Assembly: GCF_049701175.1 (NCBI RefSeq)
Contig: NZ_JBNATW010000007.1
Location: forward strand, 27,863-91,862
Direction of reading: 5' to 3'
DNA: 64,000 nucleotides
Origin: Thermovenabulum sp049701175
GTDB lineage: Bacteria; Bacillota; Thermosediminibacteria; Thermosediminibacterales; Thermosediminibacteraceae
Every line of letters begins with the position of its first letter. Position 1 is the first letter of the stretch. Below are positions 15,429 through 24,469 of this stretch, piece by piece. The translations under genes and the position numbers were made by a program. Under the pieces are notes generated by a model. That model saw only the letters and a list, made by a program, of their open reading frames with translations. It was not told the origin of the DNA and made no database searches.

Positions 15429-16256
15429 ATGATTCATATTGTAACCGATAGTGCAGCAGACCTTCCATTGGAGATTTTAAAGGAGCATAATATTCATGTT
15501 GTGCCTTTGACGGTGAAAATTAATGGAGTGGAGTACAGGGAAGGAGTTGACCTTTCGCCACTGGAATTTCAACAAAAGATGTTAAGTTCCCGGGAACTTT
15601 CGGTAACATCCCAGCCCTCACCCTATAACTTTTTTAATGTATTTCAGGAACTATCGAAAAAAGGACAGGTGCTTTGCTTTACACTCTCTTCAAAGCTAAG
15701 CGGCACTTTCCAATCAGCCTGTGTTGCAAAAAACATGCTGGGGGAAAAGGTAGAGGTATTCGATACCCTTGCAGGTTCTCTTGGCCAGGGAATCCAGGTA
15801 ATTAAAGCGGCTAAATGGGCGGCTGAAGGGTTAAGTATTGACGAAGTTATAAAAAGACTGGATGCTGTAAAAAGAGAAATGAGCATACTAATCCTTTTGG
15901 ATACTCTGGAAAACATAGTAAAGGGCGGAAGGTTGAGCAGATTCCAGGGCTCTTTGGCAAAGGTCCTTGATATTAAAGTGATTTTGCATGCGGTGGAAGG
16001 GGCAGTAGAAATTCTTGAAAAGGTAAGAGGTAAAAAGAGATTTCTTATGAGAGCGGTAGAAGTTATATCGGAAAGGGGTAAGGACTTTTCCGAAAAAATC
16101 TTTGGCATTACTCATTTAGATAATGAAGAAGACGCGAATTTCCTAATAGAGGTAATAGAGGAAAGATTTAATCCCAAAGAGATTATAGTAGGACCTATGG
16201 GGTATACCATGGGGACATATGCAGGTAAAGGCGGTATGATTATATCCTTCGGATAA
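15429..16256 (+). CDS. DegV family fatty-acid-binding protein
   Basis: The 275-residue product starts MIHIVTDSAADLPLEIL, the DegV signature, followed by VTSQPSPYNFF and FTLSSKLSGTFQSA, where the family binds the fatty-acid carboxylate, and the C-terminal VGPMGYTMGTYAGKGG. Family members (FakB) present fatty acids to FakA kinase for acyl-phosphate synthesis; no FakA is in this window. ATG 15429 follows AAAGGGG. It is a single-gene unit with its own promoter and a short C5/G5 hairpin after the stop. Confidence 0.93.
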   Translation: MIHIVTDSAADLPLEILKEHNIHVVPLTVKINGVEYREGVDLSPLEFQQKMLSSRELSVTSQPSPYNFFNVFQELSKKGQVLCFTLSSKLSGTFQSACVAKNMLGEKVEVFDTLAGSLGQGIQVIKAAKWAAEGLSIDEVIKRLDAVKREMSILILLDTLENIVKGGRLSRFQGSLAKVLDIKVILHAVEGAVEILEKVRGKKRFLMRAVEVISERGKDFSEKIFGITHLDNEEDANFLIEVIEERFNPKEIIVGPMGYTMGTYAGKGGMIISFG

Positions 16257-16262
16257 AAATAG

Positions 16263-16278
16263 TCCCCCGTTTGGGGGA
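16263..16278. terminator. Short bidirectional hairpin between degV and the glycosidase-like gene
   Basis: TCCCCC and GGGGGA flank a 4-nt GTTT loop, followed by TTTATATTTT on the plus strand. The two flanking genes converge here. Confidence 0.55.
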
Positions 16279-16279
16279 T

Positions 16280-19200
16280 TTATATTTTCTCAAAATAAAA
16301 TTTTAATATTTCATAGCTTTTCTTTAACCTTTCCCTGTATACCGGATTTTCCCAGCCTTTCCATTTATAAGTTACCATTTCAATTTTTTCTTTTCCTGGG
16401 AAAACATCTATTATATTTTTTCCGGTTTTAACTATACCGCTTATTACAAAACCTTCTGTTTTTACCACTTTAAAGGTGTCCCTTTCAGGGTAATAGGGAA
16501 AAATTCTGTCGTCATCTAAAACAAGGTGACTGGATGGGTCTGTAATATTGAGCCTTGCCCACGGAATTCGAAGGTGGATTTTGTCGTCAATATAAAAACC
16601 GTGGTTTGAATCGCTGAAATCTCCGTAATTTATAGTGCTTCCGTCCTGCCTGATTTCAGGTATTATTTTTCCATCCATGGTGATTCTCTCTTTGTTGATT
16701 ATAGGTCTTATTTCTTTAAATACACCCTTTTCCGTTTTCTTTGAAGAAAATTTCATATCGCCGATATTGTAATCAGGATGAGCAAGTATCTTAGCTTCCT
16801 TGTTTTTTATCTTAATAACAAATTCTATTCCGGAAGGGGCTTTTATATTAGAGTTTTCATCATATTTAAAATCACCTTTATTCCTATCATAAGTGTCTAT
16901 TCCTATGATGACTTCTTTGTCGTCAATTCCTACATTTTTATCGTATTCCATATCTATATAAAGGTAAGTTTCGTCACTTGAAAGCTCAATACTTTTTACT
17001 ATTCCATCGTCCTTCAGTGCAAATTCTGGCGTTTCAGGCTTAATGCTTTCGTTGGAAAGAATGCCGTAATTTTGTTCCGGATCAATAGCATTGTGCCAGA
17101 GAACATGCCTTTCATAGGGAATCATAAAAGGCTCGGTAATCCACGTCTTCTTTGCCCATTCATCCATCCATTCAAAAATTATCCCGCCTAAATATCCTTC
17201 CCTTTTGATGGCTTTCATCATTCTAACTATACCTTCTCCCTGCTTTATCTCATCAAGTCCTCCGTGATTGTATCCGTCGGGATTGGTATGAGCATTTCCC
17301 ATACCGGTAGCAAGCCCGAACTCTGCTACAAGAGCAGGAAATTTTTTATGCTGGCTGATAAATTCTTTTAAATACCCGCCGTACATGAACCTACCCTGTT
17401 CATCCTTGTATTCCTTATAATGCTCTTCATTATTCATAAAATCAGGGTAATTCGGATATATGTGATATGCCCCGAAAAATCCGGCTACATTTTTTTCTCC
17501 TAAATCAAAATTGTTTATATCAATAGATACTTTATCGTTGTATTCTAACTCTTTTTTACCCTCGAAATTAAACTCAGACCTGTGAACTATAGGGTCTAAG
17601 GTTGGCCAACTGACTATAGCAACAGGATGCTGCATTTGATATTTTTCACTTTCGTATTTCATTACATAATCGCAGCTTTTGGCAAGCCACGCCTCTGTTG
17701 CTTGACCTTTTGTCGATGATATATATTCTCCTTTGAAATTGAATCCTTTGTTCTTTTCGTTTGTACTGATAACTTCTTCAGGTTCTAATTCTCTCCCTAC
17801 AAGGTATGCGATTGTCCATTGGGAAACATCTGCATTGTAAATACCGTATGATTTTCCTTTTCTTTCGGGTATATTTGCATTTCCATGTACAGCATCTATA
17901 ACGTATTCTATTTCTTTTATGAAATTGTCAAGGTTTTCTTTGTCAAGATAATTGTGGTCCTTTGGGTTTTCATCAGGCCATATTTCCTGTATTAAATAAA
18001 GGGGATTATCCTTATGGATTTCGTTATAGGTTTTTAAAGCTTTATAAAATGCGGGGTGAATCAATGTGTAAACGCGTATGGTATTCGCGTTCATCTTTCC
18101 AATTAAATCAAACCATCTCAAATATTCTATCTCATTTTCAGGCATTTGAGTAAACCATTTCCCAGGAGTTGCAAAACTCATGTTTACGCCTTTTATAAAA
18201 AGTTTCTGCCAAGCGCCGTTTTTATATATTTCAAAACTTGAGTCTTTTATTCTTGAAACCAGTTTAATTCCATTAAAATTATATAAATTATCACCTGCTA
18301 CATATTCTCTAAAGCTTTTAATATCACTTATTATCTTTTTCATCATGGGAACGTGAACCTTCCAAAAAAAGCTTTCAGGCGACAAAAAATCTATCCCTAC
18401 CATTTTATAAAAAGGTGGGATATTTTTTACATCTGCAAAGTCGCCGGCAAAGTAGTAAGAAGTGTAATCTGTGTTTTTGTTTCTTATAATAGCCGGGAAT
18501 ACAGGTTTTAAATCATATTTTTTTAACTTTTCTTTACCTTTCTCTGTTACGTTTAAAACGAAATTGGCAATTATTTCGACATCTCTCGGTTGTATTATTT
18601 CAAACCAGTAATTGTAATTTACCTTGTCTTTAACTTTAAACTCTTTTAAATATTTATCTTCAAAATCTACAAAAATCTTTTTCTCTGTAAAATCATTTTT
18701 ATCGAGGACAATAATATCGTTATCCTTAGAAATAAAGACAAAGCCGCTGCCTTTAAATTCCCATTTCTGGTTGTACTGCTTTTCGTAAGAATCAATTACC
18801 CATATGGGTACTTCAACATTTTTAGAAAGATCATAAAAATAACGACCGCTCCATCCGCTCCAAGTAAAACCAAATATATCTTCCATATCTTTTCTTACTT
18901 TTTCATTCGTAGGGTATTCAATAGTATTAAATTCTGCAACTATTATTCTTCCATTATTTAGGTAAGATTTAATTTTAAAAAGTTCATCTTCTGTGAGCCC
19001 TCCGTAAATTAGACTTGACTTTGTCCCTTCAATATTTTCTTTATTAAAATCGTCTGTATAAACCCCGTAGGTGTCCGCGATATAAATAAAATCGGGATTG
19101 TTTATTTGCATTTCAAAAATTTTATAACCGTCTTTTCCGGGGTAGAATCCGAAATAATCTTTTTTGTAATCGAAATCTTTTAGCGTGATTTTATTTTTTA

Positions 19201-19381
19201 TTTTCATATTGTTTAACACCCATATAAGCCCTTTGTGTTCTCTAAAATCTGTTGTTGGAACGGTTTTGTCGATTATCCAAACGTTGAGGTAAGTTGTGGG
19301 TTTTACGTAATATATAAAAATGGGAGATAATAAAAGAATTATTAGTAAAATCATTGTAATAAAAATGATTTTTTTATTCAA
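16280..19381 (-). CDS. Large membrane-anchored glycosidase-like protein
   Basis: This 1033-residue protein has one N-terminal membrane anchor (NKKIIFITMILLIILLLSP) and is otherwise predicted outside the cell. From about residue 380 a GH2/GH5-like barrel is suggested by LFIKGVNMSFATPGKWF, NANTIRVYTLIHPAFYKAL and VAEFGLATGMGNAH, where the Glu sits at the usual end of a beta strand, then GGIIFEWMDEWAKKTW. The last 250 residues look beta-rich and carbohydrate-binding-like. The start is TTG 19381 after AAAGGCGGTGG; the GTG at 19390 lies inside that site. It is a monocistronic gene. A role in trimming cell-surface or environmental glycans is inferred; I cannot assign a substrate or GH family firmly. 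Confidence 0.7.
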   Translation of the reverse strand: MNKKIIFITMILLIILLLSPIFIYYVKPTTYLNVWIIDKTVPTTDFREHKGLIWVLNNMKIKNKITLKDFDYKKDYFGFYPGKDGYKIFEMQINNPDFIYIADTYGVYTDDFNKENIEGTKSSLIYGGLTEDELFKIKSYLNNGRIIVAEFNTIEYPTNEKVRKDMEDIFGFTWSGWSGRYFYDLSKNVEVPIWVIDSYEKQYNQKWEFKGSGFVFISKDNDIIVLDKNDFTEKKIFVDFEDKYLKEFKVKDKVNYNYWFEIIQPRDVEIIANFVLNVTEKGKEKLKKYDLKPVFPAIIRNKNTDYTSYYFAGDFADVKNIPPFYKMVGIDFLSPESFFWKVHVPMMKKIISDIKSFREYVAGDNLYNFNGIKLVSRIKDSSFEIYKNGAWQKLFIKGVNMSFATPGKWFTQMPENEIEYLRWFDLIGKMNANTIRVYTLIHPAFYKALKTYNEIHKDNPLYLIQEIWPDENPKDHNYLDKENLDNFIKEIEYVIDAVHGNANIPERKGKSYGIYNADVSQWTIAYLVGRELEPEEVISTNEKNKGFNFKGEYISSTKGQATEAWLAKSCDYVMKYESEKYQMQHPVAIVSWPTLDPIVHRSEFNFEGKKELEYNDKVSIDINNFDLGEKNVAGFFGAYHIYPNYPDFMNNEEHYKEYKDEQGRFMYGGYLKEFISQHKKFPALVAEFGLATGMGNAHTNPDGYNHGGLDEIKQGEGIVRMMKAIKREGYLGGIIFEWMDEWAKKTWITEPFMIPYERHVLWHNAIDPEQNYGILSNESIKPETPEFALKDDGIVKSIELSSDETYLYIDMEYDKNVGIDDKEVIIGIDTYDRNKGDFKYDENSNIKAPSGIEFVIKIKNKEAKILAHPDYNIGDMKFSSKKTEKGVFKEIRPIINKERITMDGKIIPEIRQDGSTINYGDFSDSNHGFYIDDKIHLRIPWARLNITDPSSHLVLDDDRIFPYYPERDTFKVVKTEGFVISGIVKTGKNIIDVFPGKEKIEMVTYKWKGWENPVYRERLKKSYEILKFYFEKI

Positions 19382-19501
19382 AGTATCCACCGCCTTTTAT
19401 TTGCTGTATTATTAAATCGAAATATAATAAAAAATTTAAAAATTTCTTTAAAAAATTATATTATTAAAGTCCTATTAAGTCAATAATATTTAATTCCCTA
19501 A

Positions 19502-19545
19502 AAAAAGACCGCTTTTTTAGTACAAAAACTAAAAGCGGTCTTTTT
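19502..19545 (-). terminator. Intrinsic terminator, bidirectional
   Basis: AAAAAGACCGCTTTT (19502-19516) pairs with AAAAGCGGTCTTTTT (19531-19545). It ends the yedE-tusA-like operon read on the minus strand. Confidence 0.85.
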
Positions 19546-19589
19546 ATAAATAACAAGCTTATATCAAGTTGCCAATTTATTCAATGTCA

Positions 19590-19805
19590 TTATTTATATA
19601 TCTTCAATACTGTAATCCCTTTTGATTCGGATTTTTCAACTTTGTATCCTGCATTTTTTGCAAAGCGTGATATATTTTCAATAGATGTAGGGTTGTCAAC
19701 AATAACTTCTAATGTGTCGCCATTATTCAATGTTTCTAAAGCCTTTTTTGTCTGAACCACCGGTAACGGGCAGGAAAGACCGTGGACATCAATAGATTTT
19801 TCCAT
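19590..19805 (-). CDS. TusA/SirA-like sulfur carrier
   Basis: The 71-residue protein contains the family's CPLP motif (VHGLSCPLPVVQTKKAL), whose Cys carries persulfide (or selenium) sulfur. The start at ATG 19805 follows AAAGGAGAGG; an upstream in-frame ATG at 19826 overlaps that site. It lies 24 bases after the YedE-type transporter gene. TusA-like proteins paired with YeeE/YedE transporters take part in thiosulfate uptake or selenium metabolism, so this is probably the cytoplasmic acceptor for the imported chalcogen. An intrinsic terminator follows. Confidence 0.92.
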   Translation of the reverse strand: MEKSIDVHGLSCPLPVVQTKKALETLNNGDTLEVIVDNPTSIENISRFAKNAGYKVEKSESKGITVLKIYK

Positions 19806-19829
19806 AAAATTTTCCTCTCCTTTCAAATT

Positions 19830-20876
19830 TTAATCCTTTTCCACGTTTAAAAGGGCAATAGCGGTTAGAACAATAATCCCCGTTATTACTGCAATTTGGC
19901 CGTTGATGGAAACTCCTGCCGGTGATGCAGCAATTCCAAAGTTATGTGCAAAAGCTGCTCCCACAAGCATACCGAAAAAGGCTATTCCCGCATCGGTATC
20001 GCCTTCCCCCGACATTATACACTGCCTTAAAGGGCATCCTCCAAGTAAAGTTGAGCCCAAGCCCGCAAGGAACATACCTAAGAAGTTCCAAATCGCCATT
20101 GTGTGAGCAATGGGCTGATTGGCAAAGCCAAGCTTAAACTTTCCTGTAATGAGGTTTAATATCAATGCCGTGACAAATATAGCGATGAAACCTGAAAAAA
20201 GGTGAAAATCCTTTAAAAGGTATATGTCCCTTATTCCTCCAGCCATGCAAAGTCTTGATCTTTGAGCTAAGATTCCTACTATCAAGCCTGCAGCAAGGGA
20301 AATAAGGAAGGGAGCTCTCATCGAACCCGGTCCTTTTGCGCTGAAAAAGATGAATTTGGGTGCTGCAAGGACTAGAATCAATAAGAAAATGGCGAATGCA
20401 GGCATGATATATCCGTTAACCTTTTCGATTTTATTGCTGCGTCCCAAGGTAAAACCTTTTTTTATAAAAATCAATCCATAGTAAATACCTGCAGCAAAAC
20501 CAATGAATGCCACTAAAGCGTTTAAATCACCGGCAGAAAGGCGGAGCACCATCCGCAATGGACAGCCTAAGAATACCATAGCACCGATCATCACAAAAAA
20601 GCCTATCAGGAATCTTGTAAGGGGTGCAGAACCGCCTCGAGCCCTAAATTCCCCGGTAAGTGATGAGACAATAAAAGAACCGAGTATAAAACCCGGTATT
20701 TCGGGTCTTAGATATTGAACCAATTCTGCCCTGTGGAGTCCCAATCCGCCAGCTATATCCCTGATGAAACATGCCACACATATACCCATGTTTGCGGGAT
20801 TGCCCAAAATTATTAAAAGGACTGAAAGGGCTCCAACGATTATACCCGAAAGAATAACCAATTTATTCTGGCTCAA
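19830..20876 (-). CDS. YedE/YeeE-type sulfur or selenium transporter
   Basis: This is a 348-residue membrane protein with about ten hydrophobic segments in two internal repeats. Each repeat carries the family Cys loops: MGICVACFIRDIAGGLG and VFLGCPLRMVLRLSAGD in the first, RSRLCMAGGIRDIYL and LLGGCPLRQCIMSGEGD in the second. YeeE (TsuA) members move thiosulfate through such a chain of cysteines; YedE members are linked to selenium. Start TTG 20876 is eight bases after TTAGGAGG; GTG 20885 is inside that region. It forms an operon with the TusA-like carrier. Confidence 0.92.
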   Translation of the reverse strand: MSQNKLVILSGIIVGALSVLLIILGNPANMGICVACFIRDIAGGLGLHRAELVQYLRPEIPGFILGSFIVSSLTGEFRARGGSAPLTRFLIGFFVMIGAMVFLGCPLRMVLRLSAGDLNALVAFIGFAAGIYYGLIFIKKGFTLGRSNKIEKVNGYIMPAFAIFLLILVLAAPKFIFFSAKGPGSMRAPFLISLAAGLIVGILAQRSRLCMAGGIRDIYLLKDFHLFSGFIAIFVTALILNLITGKFKLGFANQPIAHTMAIWNFLGMFLAGLGSTLLGGCPLRQCIMSGEGDTDAGIAFFGMLVGAAFAHNFGIAASPAGVSINGQIAVITGIIVLTAIALLNVEKD

Positions 20877-21106
20877 AAAGAACACCTCCTAATGAAATAT
20901 TATTCCTATCAAATTTTATCAGATCTTAGTAAGTGTAAGGATTGGAAAAAGTGATGGAAAGGAGTATATCAATAGAGAACAAAAATAGCTAACAAACATT
21001 ATATATTGAAAAATAGTTATGGCACATAAATCAAATAGGAATAAAAAATATTTCAAATAATAAATATATAAAATAAAAAGAAATAAATAAAAATATAAAA
21101 AATATC

Positions 21107-21135
21107 TTGAAAATAATACCATAATTTGCTATATT
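21107..21135 (+). promoter_or_regulatory. Sigma-A promoter of an orphan RNA
   Basis: TTGAAA (21107-21112) and TATATT (21130-21135) are separated by exactly 17 bases. No open reading frame follows, but a structured element and a terminator do. Confidence 0.65.
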
Positions 21136-21142
21136 ATTAAAT

Positions 21143-21256
21143 GGTGGTTTTTTATATTATTAAAATAAAATAAAAGAGGCCTCAGCTGAAGATGGGGGGA
21201 TAGGGGGCTGCTGAGGCCTTATGTGGAAAGGGAGGTCGTAAAGCTCCCTTTTTAAC
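21143..21256 (+). ncRNA. Candidate small structured RNA with G-rich loop
   Basis: Predicted transcription starts near 21143. The transcript would contain a 10-bp perfect stem AGGCCTCAGC (21177-21186)/GCTGAGGCCT (21210-21219) whose 23-nt loop has two G runs (GGGGGGATAGGGGG), then an intrinsic terminator AAAGGGAG (21227-21234)/CTCCCTTT (21244-21251) with a T tract. No coding potential is apparent. I do not recognise the family. The rest of the 20886-21505 gap is AT-rich; besides this RNA it holds another terminator at 21392 and the promoter of the downstream operon. Confidence 0.6.
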
Positions 21257-21391
21257 ACAATTTTAAATATATTAACTTTTCTTAAAAAAAATTATACAAC
21301 TAAAGTCATTTTATGTCAATAATTTTTATTGAATTAAATTATGAAATTAAAATTTACTGTTATTTTTTAGATTTAAGAATATTGCTGCTAC

Positions 21392-21424
21392 CTCGGGGGC
21401 AAATTGCGAACCCGAGTTTTTTTT
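21392..21424 (+). terminator. Intrinsic terminator upstream of the stressosome operon
   Basis: CTCGGG (21392-21397) and CCCGAG (21411-21416) flank a 13-nt loop and are followed by eight T residues. No gene lies just upstream, so it either backs up the orphan RNA terminator or is an attenuator in a leader for the next operon. Confidence 0.7.
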
Positions 21425-21453
21425 ATTATTTATATACCATAATCAATAAAACG

Positions 21454-21462
21454 TGCTAAAAT
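21454..21462 (+). promoter_or_regulatory. Extended -10 promoter candidate
   Basis: TGCTAAAAT matches an extended -10 element about 44 bases before the next gene's ATG; no clear -35 box precedes it. Confidence 0.4.
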
Positions 21463-21505
21463 TTTAAAGTAAAAGGTTCAAAATTGTAAAATTAGGAGTG
21501 ATAAA

Positions 21506-22855
21506 ATGAAAGAAAATTTTATGGAACAATTTTCTACCTTGCCTTCTGTGCCTGCAGAAGCAAATTTGGTGGAGGTTGCAAAAACCCTTCTTGAAAACGA
21601 CAGCAGTATAGTTGTTGTAAATAGAGGAAACGAAATTCTTGGGTATATCGACTGGAAAGACATTGTTAAATTGCTGATTTCAGGTGGTGAGGATTTAAGG
21701 GTAAAAGCAGAGGAAATTGCAAGACCTATAAAAGAAGAAGAGATGGCGGAATCAATTGAAGAGGATTTACATGATATCATAGTTAAGATAAGGAAGCATG
21801 GTAGGATACCAATTTTAACAAGAGGAAAGGACGGTATCAGGAGAAAAATTTCTCCTGAAATAGTAATTACTCGACTTGCTAATTTGCATGATGAGGAGAG
21901 GAAAAAAAGGACTGATGTTGAATGTCTGATAAATGACATGATGGATGTATTCCCTATAGGTATTACATTAATATCTAATAACGGTAATATACTTATTTCA
22001 AACAAGATTGCTAATGATATTATTTCGGGGAAATATAAAGATTCAAAAGAGTTTGTAAAAATATTTAATAGGGAACAAGCAGAGGTAGTAAAGTATAAAG
22101 AAGGGAAATTTTATCGTATTTGCTCAACACCTGTAAAAGAGGGTTTTTTAGTTACATTTACTGATATAAGTAATGAATACAATATGGTAGAAAAATTAAG
22201 GTCCAGCCAACATGAAGTTGAAGTTGCTTTTACAATGATGCTTCCTGATCAACGAATTGAAGCAAGGTTAAAGTCCATAGTTGAATATATTGATCAGTAC
22301 GATGAAAAATCAGGAATGATAAAAATAACTGGTGTCATAAAAGAGGGATGTTTTAAACATGTGATAAATATGTTAAAATTGATAGCTGATGCTTTAAATC
22401 AAGGATTGTTGGAACTCCCTGGTATGGACAAAAATACAATTGTACAGTCGACAATTCTGCATGATATAGGAAAAGTCCAACCGAGTTTGAAAATAGGAGA
22501 TATAGTAAATCCCAAAGAAGTCTTTGAAAAAGGATATCTTCATGCCTTCCGCAGTGCAGAATTGAGCAAGGCTTTATATAATATTGATGAAAAGGTATAT
22601 AATCTAATAAAGTTTCACCATCATGAGGAAAGCGAATTGCCTAAGGGTTTTCCTGAATACCTTTTGCCGATGTACAGATTTTTTAGATTAATAGACGGGC
22701 TCTCTGCTGGAATTACGAGAAGAGGCTCAAAAGCTTCTATGAAGATAGACGGCACAAAAATATTTGTAAAAGAAGAAAGCAATTTTCCGGATTATAACCA
22801 AGAGTTTGAAATGGATATTTACACAGGTTATTATCAGACAAAAAGACCATTGTAA
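21506..22855 (+). CDS. CBS-PAS-HD domain signalling protein
   Basis: The 449-residue protein reads as a CBS-like pair (about 10-130, with SIVVVNRGNEILGYIDWKDI), a PAS-like sensor (about 150-215, ending in VTFTDISNEY) and a C-terminal HD phosphohydrolase domain (STILHDIGKVQPSL, then YLHAFRSAELSKAL and FHHHEES). HD domains of this type hydrolyse nucleotides or cyclic dinucleotides; the GYP signature of c-di-GMP esterases is not evident. The start follows TAGGAGTGATAAA. It is the first gene of a run leading into stressosome genes and a diguanylate cyclase, so an adenine-nucleotide and redox-sensing input to second-messenger control is plausible. Confidence 0.8.
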   Translation: MKENFMEQFSTLPSVPAEANLVEVAKTLLENDSSIVVVNRGNEILGYIDWKDIVKLLISGGEDLRVKAEEIARPIKEEEMAESIEEDLHDIIVKIRKHGRIPILTRGKDGIRRKISPEIVITRLANLHDEERKKRTDVECLINDMMDVFPIGITLISNNGNILISNKIANDIISGKYKDSKEFVKIFNREQAEVVKYKEGKFYRICSTPVKEGFLVTFTDISNEYNMVEKLRSSQHEVEVAFTMMLPDQRIEARLKSIVEYIDQYDEKSGMIKITGVIKEGCFKHVINMLKLIADALNQGLLELPGMDKNTIVQSTILHDIGKVQPSLKIGDIVNPKEVFEKGYLHAFRSAELSKALYNIDEKVYNLIKFHHHEESELPKGFPEYLLPMYRFFRLIDGLSAGITRRGSKASMKIDGTKIFVKEESNFPDYNQEFEMDIYTGYYQTKRPL

Positions 22856-22928
22856 AGTCAAACTTGTATTGATAAAATTTTATAAAAAGCCGATTTTATA
22901 CTCTACTTTAAAGCAAGGGGGGTTCTGA

Positions 22929-23615
22929 TTGAAGGAATATATATTAACCAAATTTAATGAAATTTTATCGGAATTAGAAAAAGTTTCAGGTGTTAAAGAA
23001 AGTTGGGAAGATTTTTTAATGGTGTTAGCGAAATACGAAGAAGGAGTAAAAGAAAGCGAATTGCAAAAAAGTATACAAAACTTGTTTGAAATAATACCTT
23101 TTGAAAAAATTGTAGATGGGATTGAGTATTTAGCGAAAATTGTAAAAAACTTTCCTGCTGCTTATATTTACAAACAAATATGCTGTGTTCAGAACCAATA
23201 TCTAAAAGAAAAAAACAATTATTTAACTGAGTTAAAAAATGTTTTAAGTGAACTTGCTACTCCTACTATTAGAATATGGAAGGATGTAGTATTATTGCCC
23301 CTTATAGGCACCCTTGATTCTGAGAGAGCACAGAGCATGAGCGAAAAATTATTGGAATTTATATCGGAAACGAGGGCAAAAATTGCGATAATAGATGTAA
23401 CAGGTGTGCCAATTATTGATACTGTTGTGGGAGGATATTTAATAGAAATGTTTAATGCAGTGAAGCTCATGGGATGCGATGTTATTTTAACGGGAATAAA
23501 ACCAAATATTGCCCATACCCTTGTAAAAATAGGAATTGATTTTAATATGGTTATTGTAAAGAGGGATTTAGAGTCAGGACTAAAATATGCTATTTCAGAA
23601 ATTGAAGAAAAATAA
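22929..23615 (+). CDS. RsbR-like stressosome sensor/scaffold (STAS)
   Basis: This 228-residue protein has a variable helical N-terminal region (1-105), the usual sensory part of RsbR proteins, and a C-terminal STAS domain. The two threonines phosphorylated in B. subtilis RsbR are conserved in context: IIDVTGVPIIDTVVGGYL and VILTGIKPNIAHTL. RsbR and RsbS co-assemble into the stressosome that holds the RsbT kinase. The TTG start follows GGGGGG by about six bases. It heads the order rsbR-rsbS-rsbT seen in known stressosome loci. The N-terminal region is not a non-heme globin that I can recognise, so its signal is unknown. Confidence 0.9.
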   Translation: MKEYILTKFNEILSELEKVSGVKESWEDFLMVLAKYEEGVKESELQKSIQNLFEIIPFEKIVDGIEYLAKIVKNFPAAYIYKQICCVQNQYLKEKNNYLTELKNVLSELATPTIRIWKDVVLLPLIGTLDSERAQSMSEKLLEFISETRAKIAIIDVTGVPIIDTVVGGYLIEMFNAVKLMGCDVILTGIKPNIAHTLVKIGIDFNMVIVKRDLESGLKYAISEIEEK

Positions 23616-23630
23616 TGAGGAGAATTAAAG

Positions 23631-24023
23631 ATGAGGGTAGTTCCAACAATAAAATTATTTGATTGTTTAATTGTGCCAATCCAAATTGAACTTAATGATT
23701 CAACTGTTGAAAAAATCCAAAATCAAATATTAAATGAAATTGAAAAACTCGGAATAAATACTTTAATAATTGATGTGAGCACAATAGATGTTATTGATAG
23801 CTATATTTCATATATGTTATTGGAAACTGCTAATATGGTGAAGATGATGGGCTGTGATACTTTCATTTGCGGAATACAGCCTCAAGTAGCACTCACATTG
23901 GCTCAAATGGGTATTGATTTGAAAGGGATAAATTTTGCTCAAGATTTAGAAGGAGCATTTAAATTAATAAAAAGGATGAGAGGAAATTCCTATGAAGGAA
24001 AAGGAATCTTTGATAGAGATTGA
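23631..24023 (+). CDS. RsbS-like stressosome protein (single STAS domain)
   Basis: The 130-residue protein is a lone STAS domain. IIDVSTIDVIDSYISYML places S57 where RsbS is phosphorylated by RsbT, releasing the kinase. The following segment NMVKMMGCDTFICGIQPQVA matches RsbS. It is 15 bases after the RsbR-like gene and overlaps the RsbT-like gene by 32 bases, so the core proteins are translationally linked. Confidence 0.92.
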   Translation: MRVVPTIKLFDCLIVPIQIELNDSTVEKIQNQILNEIEKLGINTLIIDVSTIDVIDSYISYMLLETANMVKMMGCDTFICGIQPQVALTLAQMGIDLKGINFAQDLEGAFKLIKRMRGNSYEGKGIFDRD

Positions 24024-24438
24024 CCCAAAAGATTATGATATAGTAGTTAAAATAAAGGATGAAAAGGATATAGTAGTTGCGAGGCAAATGGTTAAAGATT
24101 TTGCTAAAAGATTAAATTTCTCACTGGGAGATGTAACAAAGTTATCTACTGCTGTTTCTGAACTTGCCAGAAACATTTACAGATATGCAGGAGAAGGCTT
24201 TATATTCGTAAGAGAAATTAATGACAAAGGAAGTGTTGTTCTTGAAATTGTTGCTTATGATAATGGTCCTGGCATTAAAGATTTGAATTTAGCAATGCAA
24301 AGCGGTTATTCTACAACTAAGGGAAGTTTTGGCCTTGGACTTTCTGGTGTGAAAAGGTTAATGGATGAATTTTATATAAATTCAAAAGTAGATAAGGGAA
24401 CGGTTGTAATTGTGAAAAAAAGGAGGCGTAATTATTAA
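23992..24438 (+). CDS. RsbT-like serine/threonine kinase
   Basis: This 148-residue GHKL-type ATPase has the N box SELARNIYRYAG, the G1 box AYDNGPGIKDL and the G2 region GSFGLGLSGVKRLMDEF typical of RsbT. RsbT phosphorylates RsbR and RsbS, leaves the stressosome, and activates a downstream PP2C phosphatase. The start ATG 23992 lies inside the rsbS-like gene after GAGAGGAAA. Its stop overlaps a possible non-ATG start of the next gene. Confidence 0.92.
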   Translation: MKEKESLIEIDPKDYDIVVKIKDEKDIVVARQMVKDFAKRLNFSLGDVTKLSTAVSELARNIYRYAGEGFIFVREINDKGSVVLEIVAYDNGPGIKDLNLAMQSGYSTTKGSFGLGLSGVKRLMDEFYINSKVDKGTVVIVKKRRRNY

Positions 24439-24469
24439 TTTTAGCTTAGAAATAAGAGATCAGCTTGAC

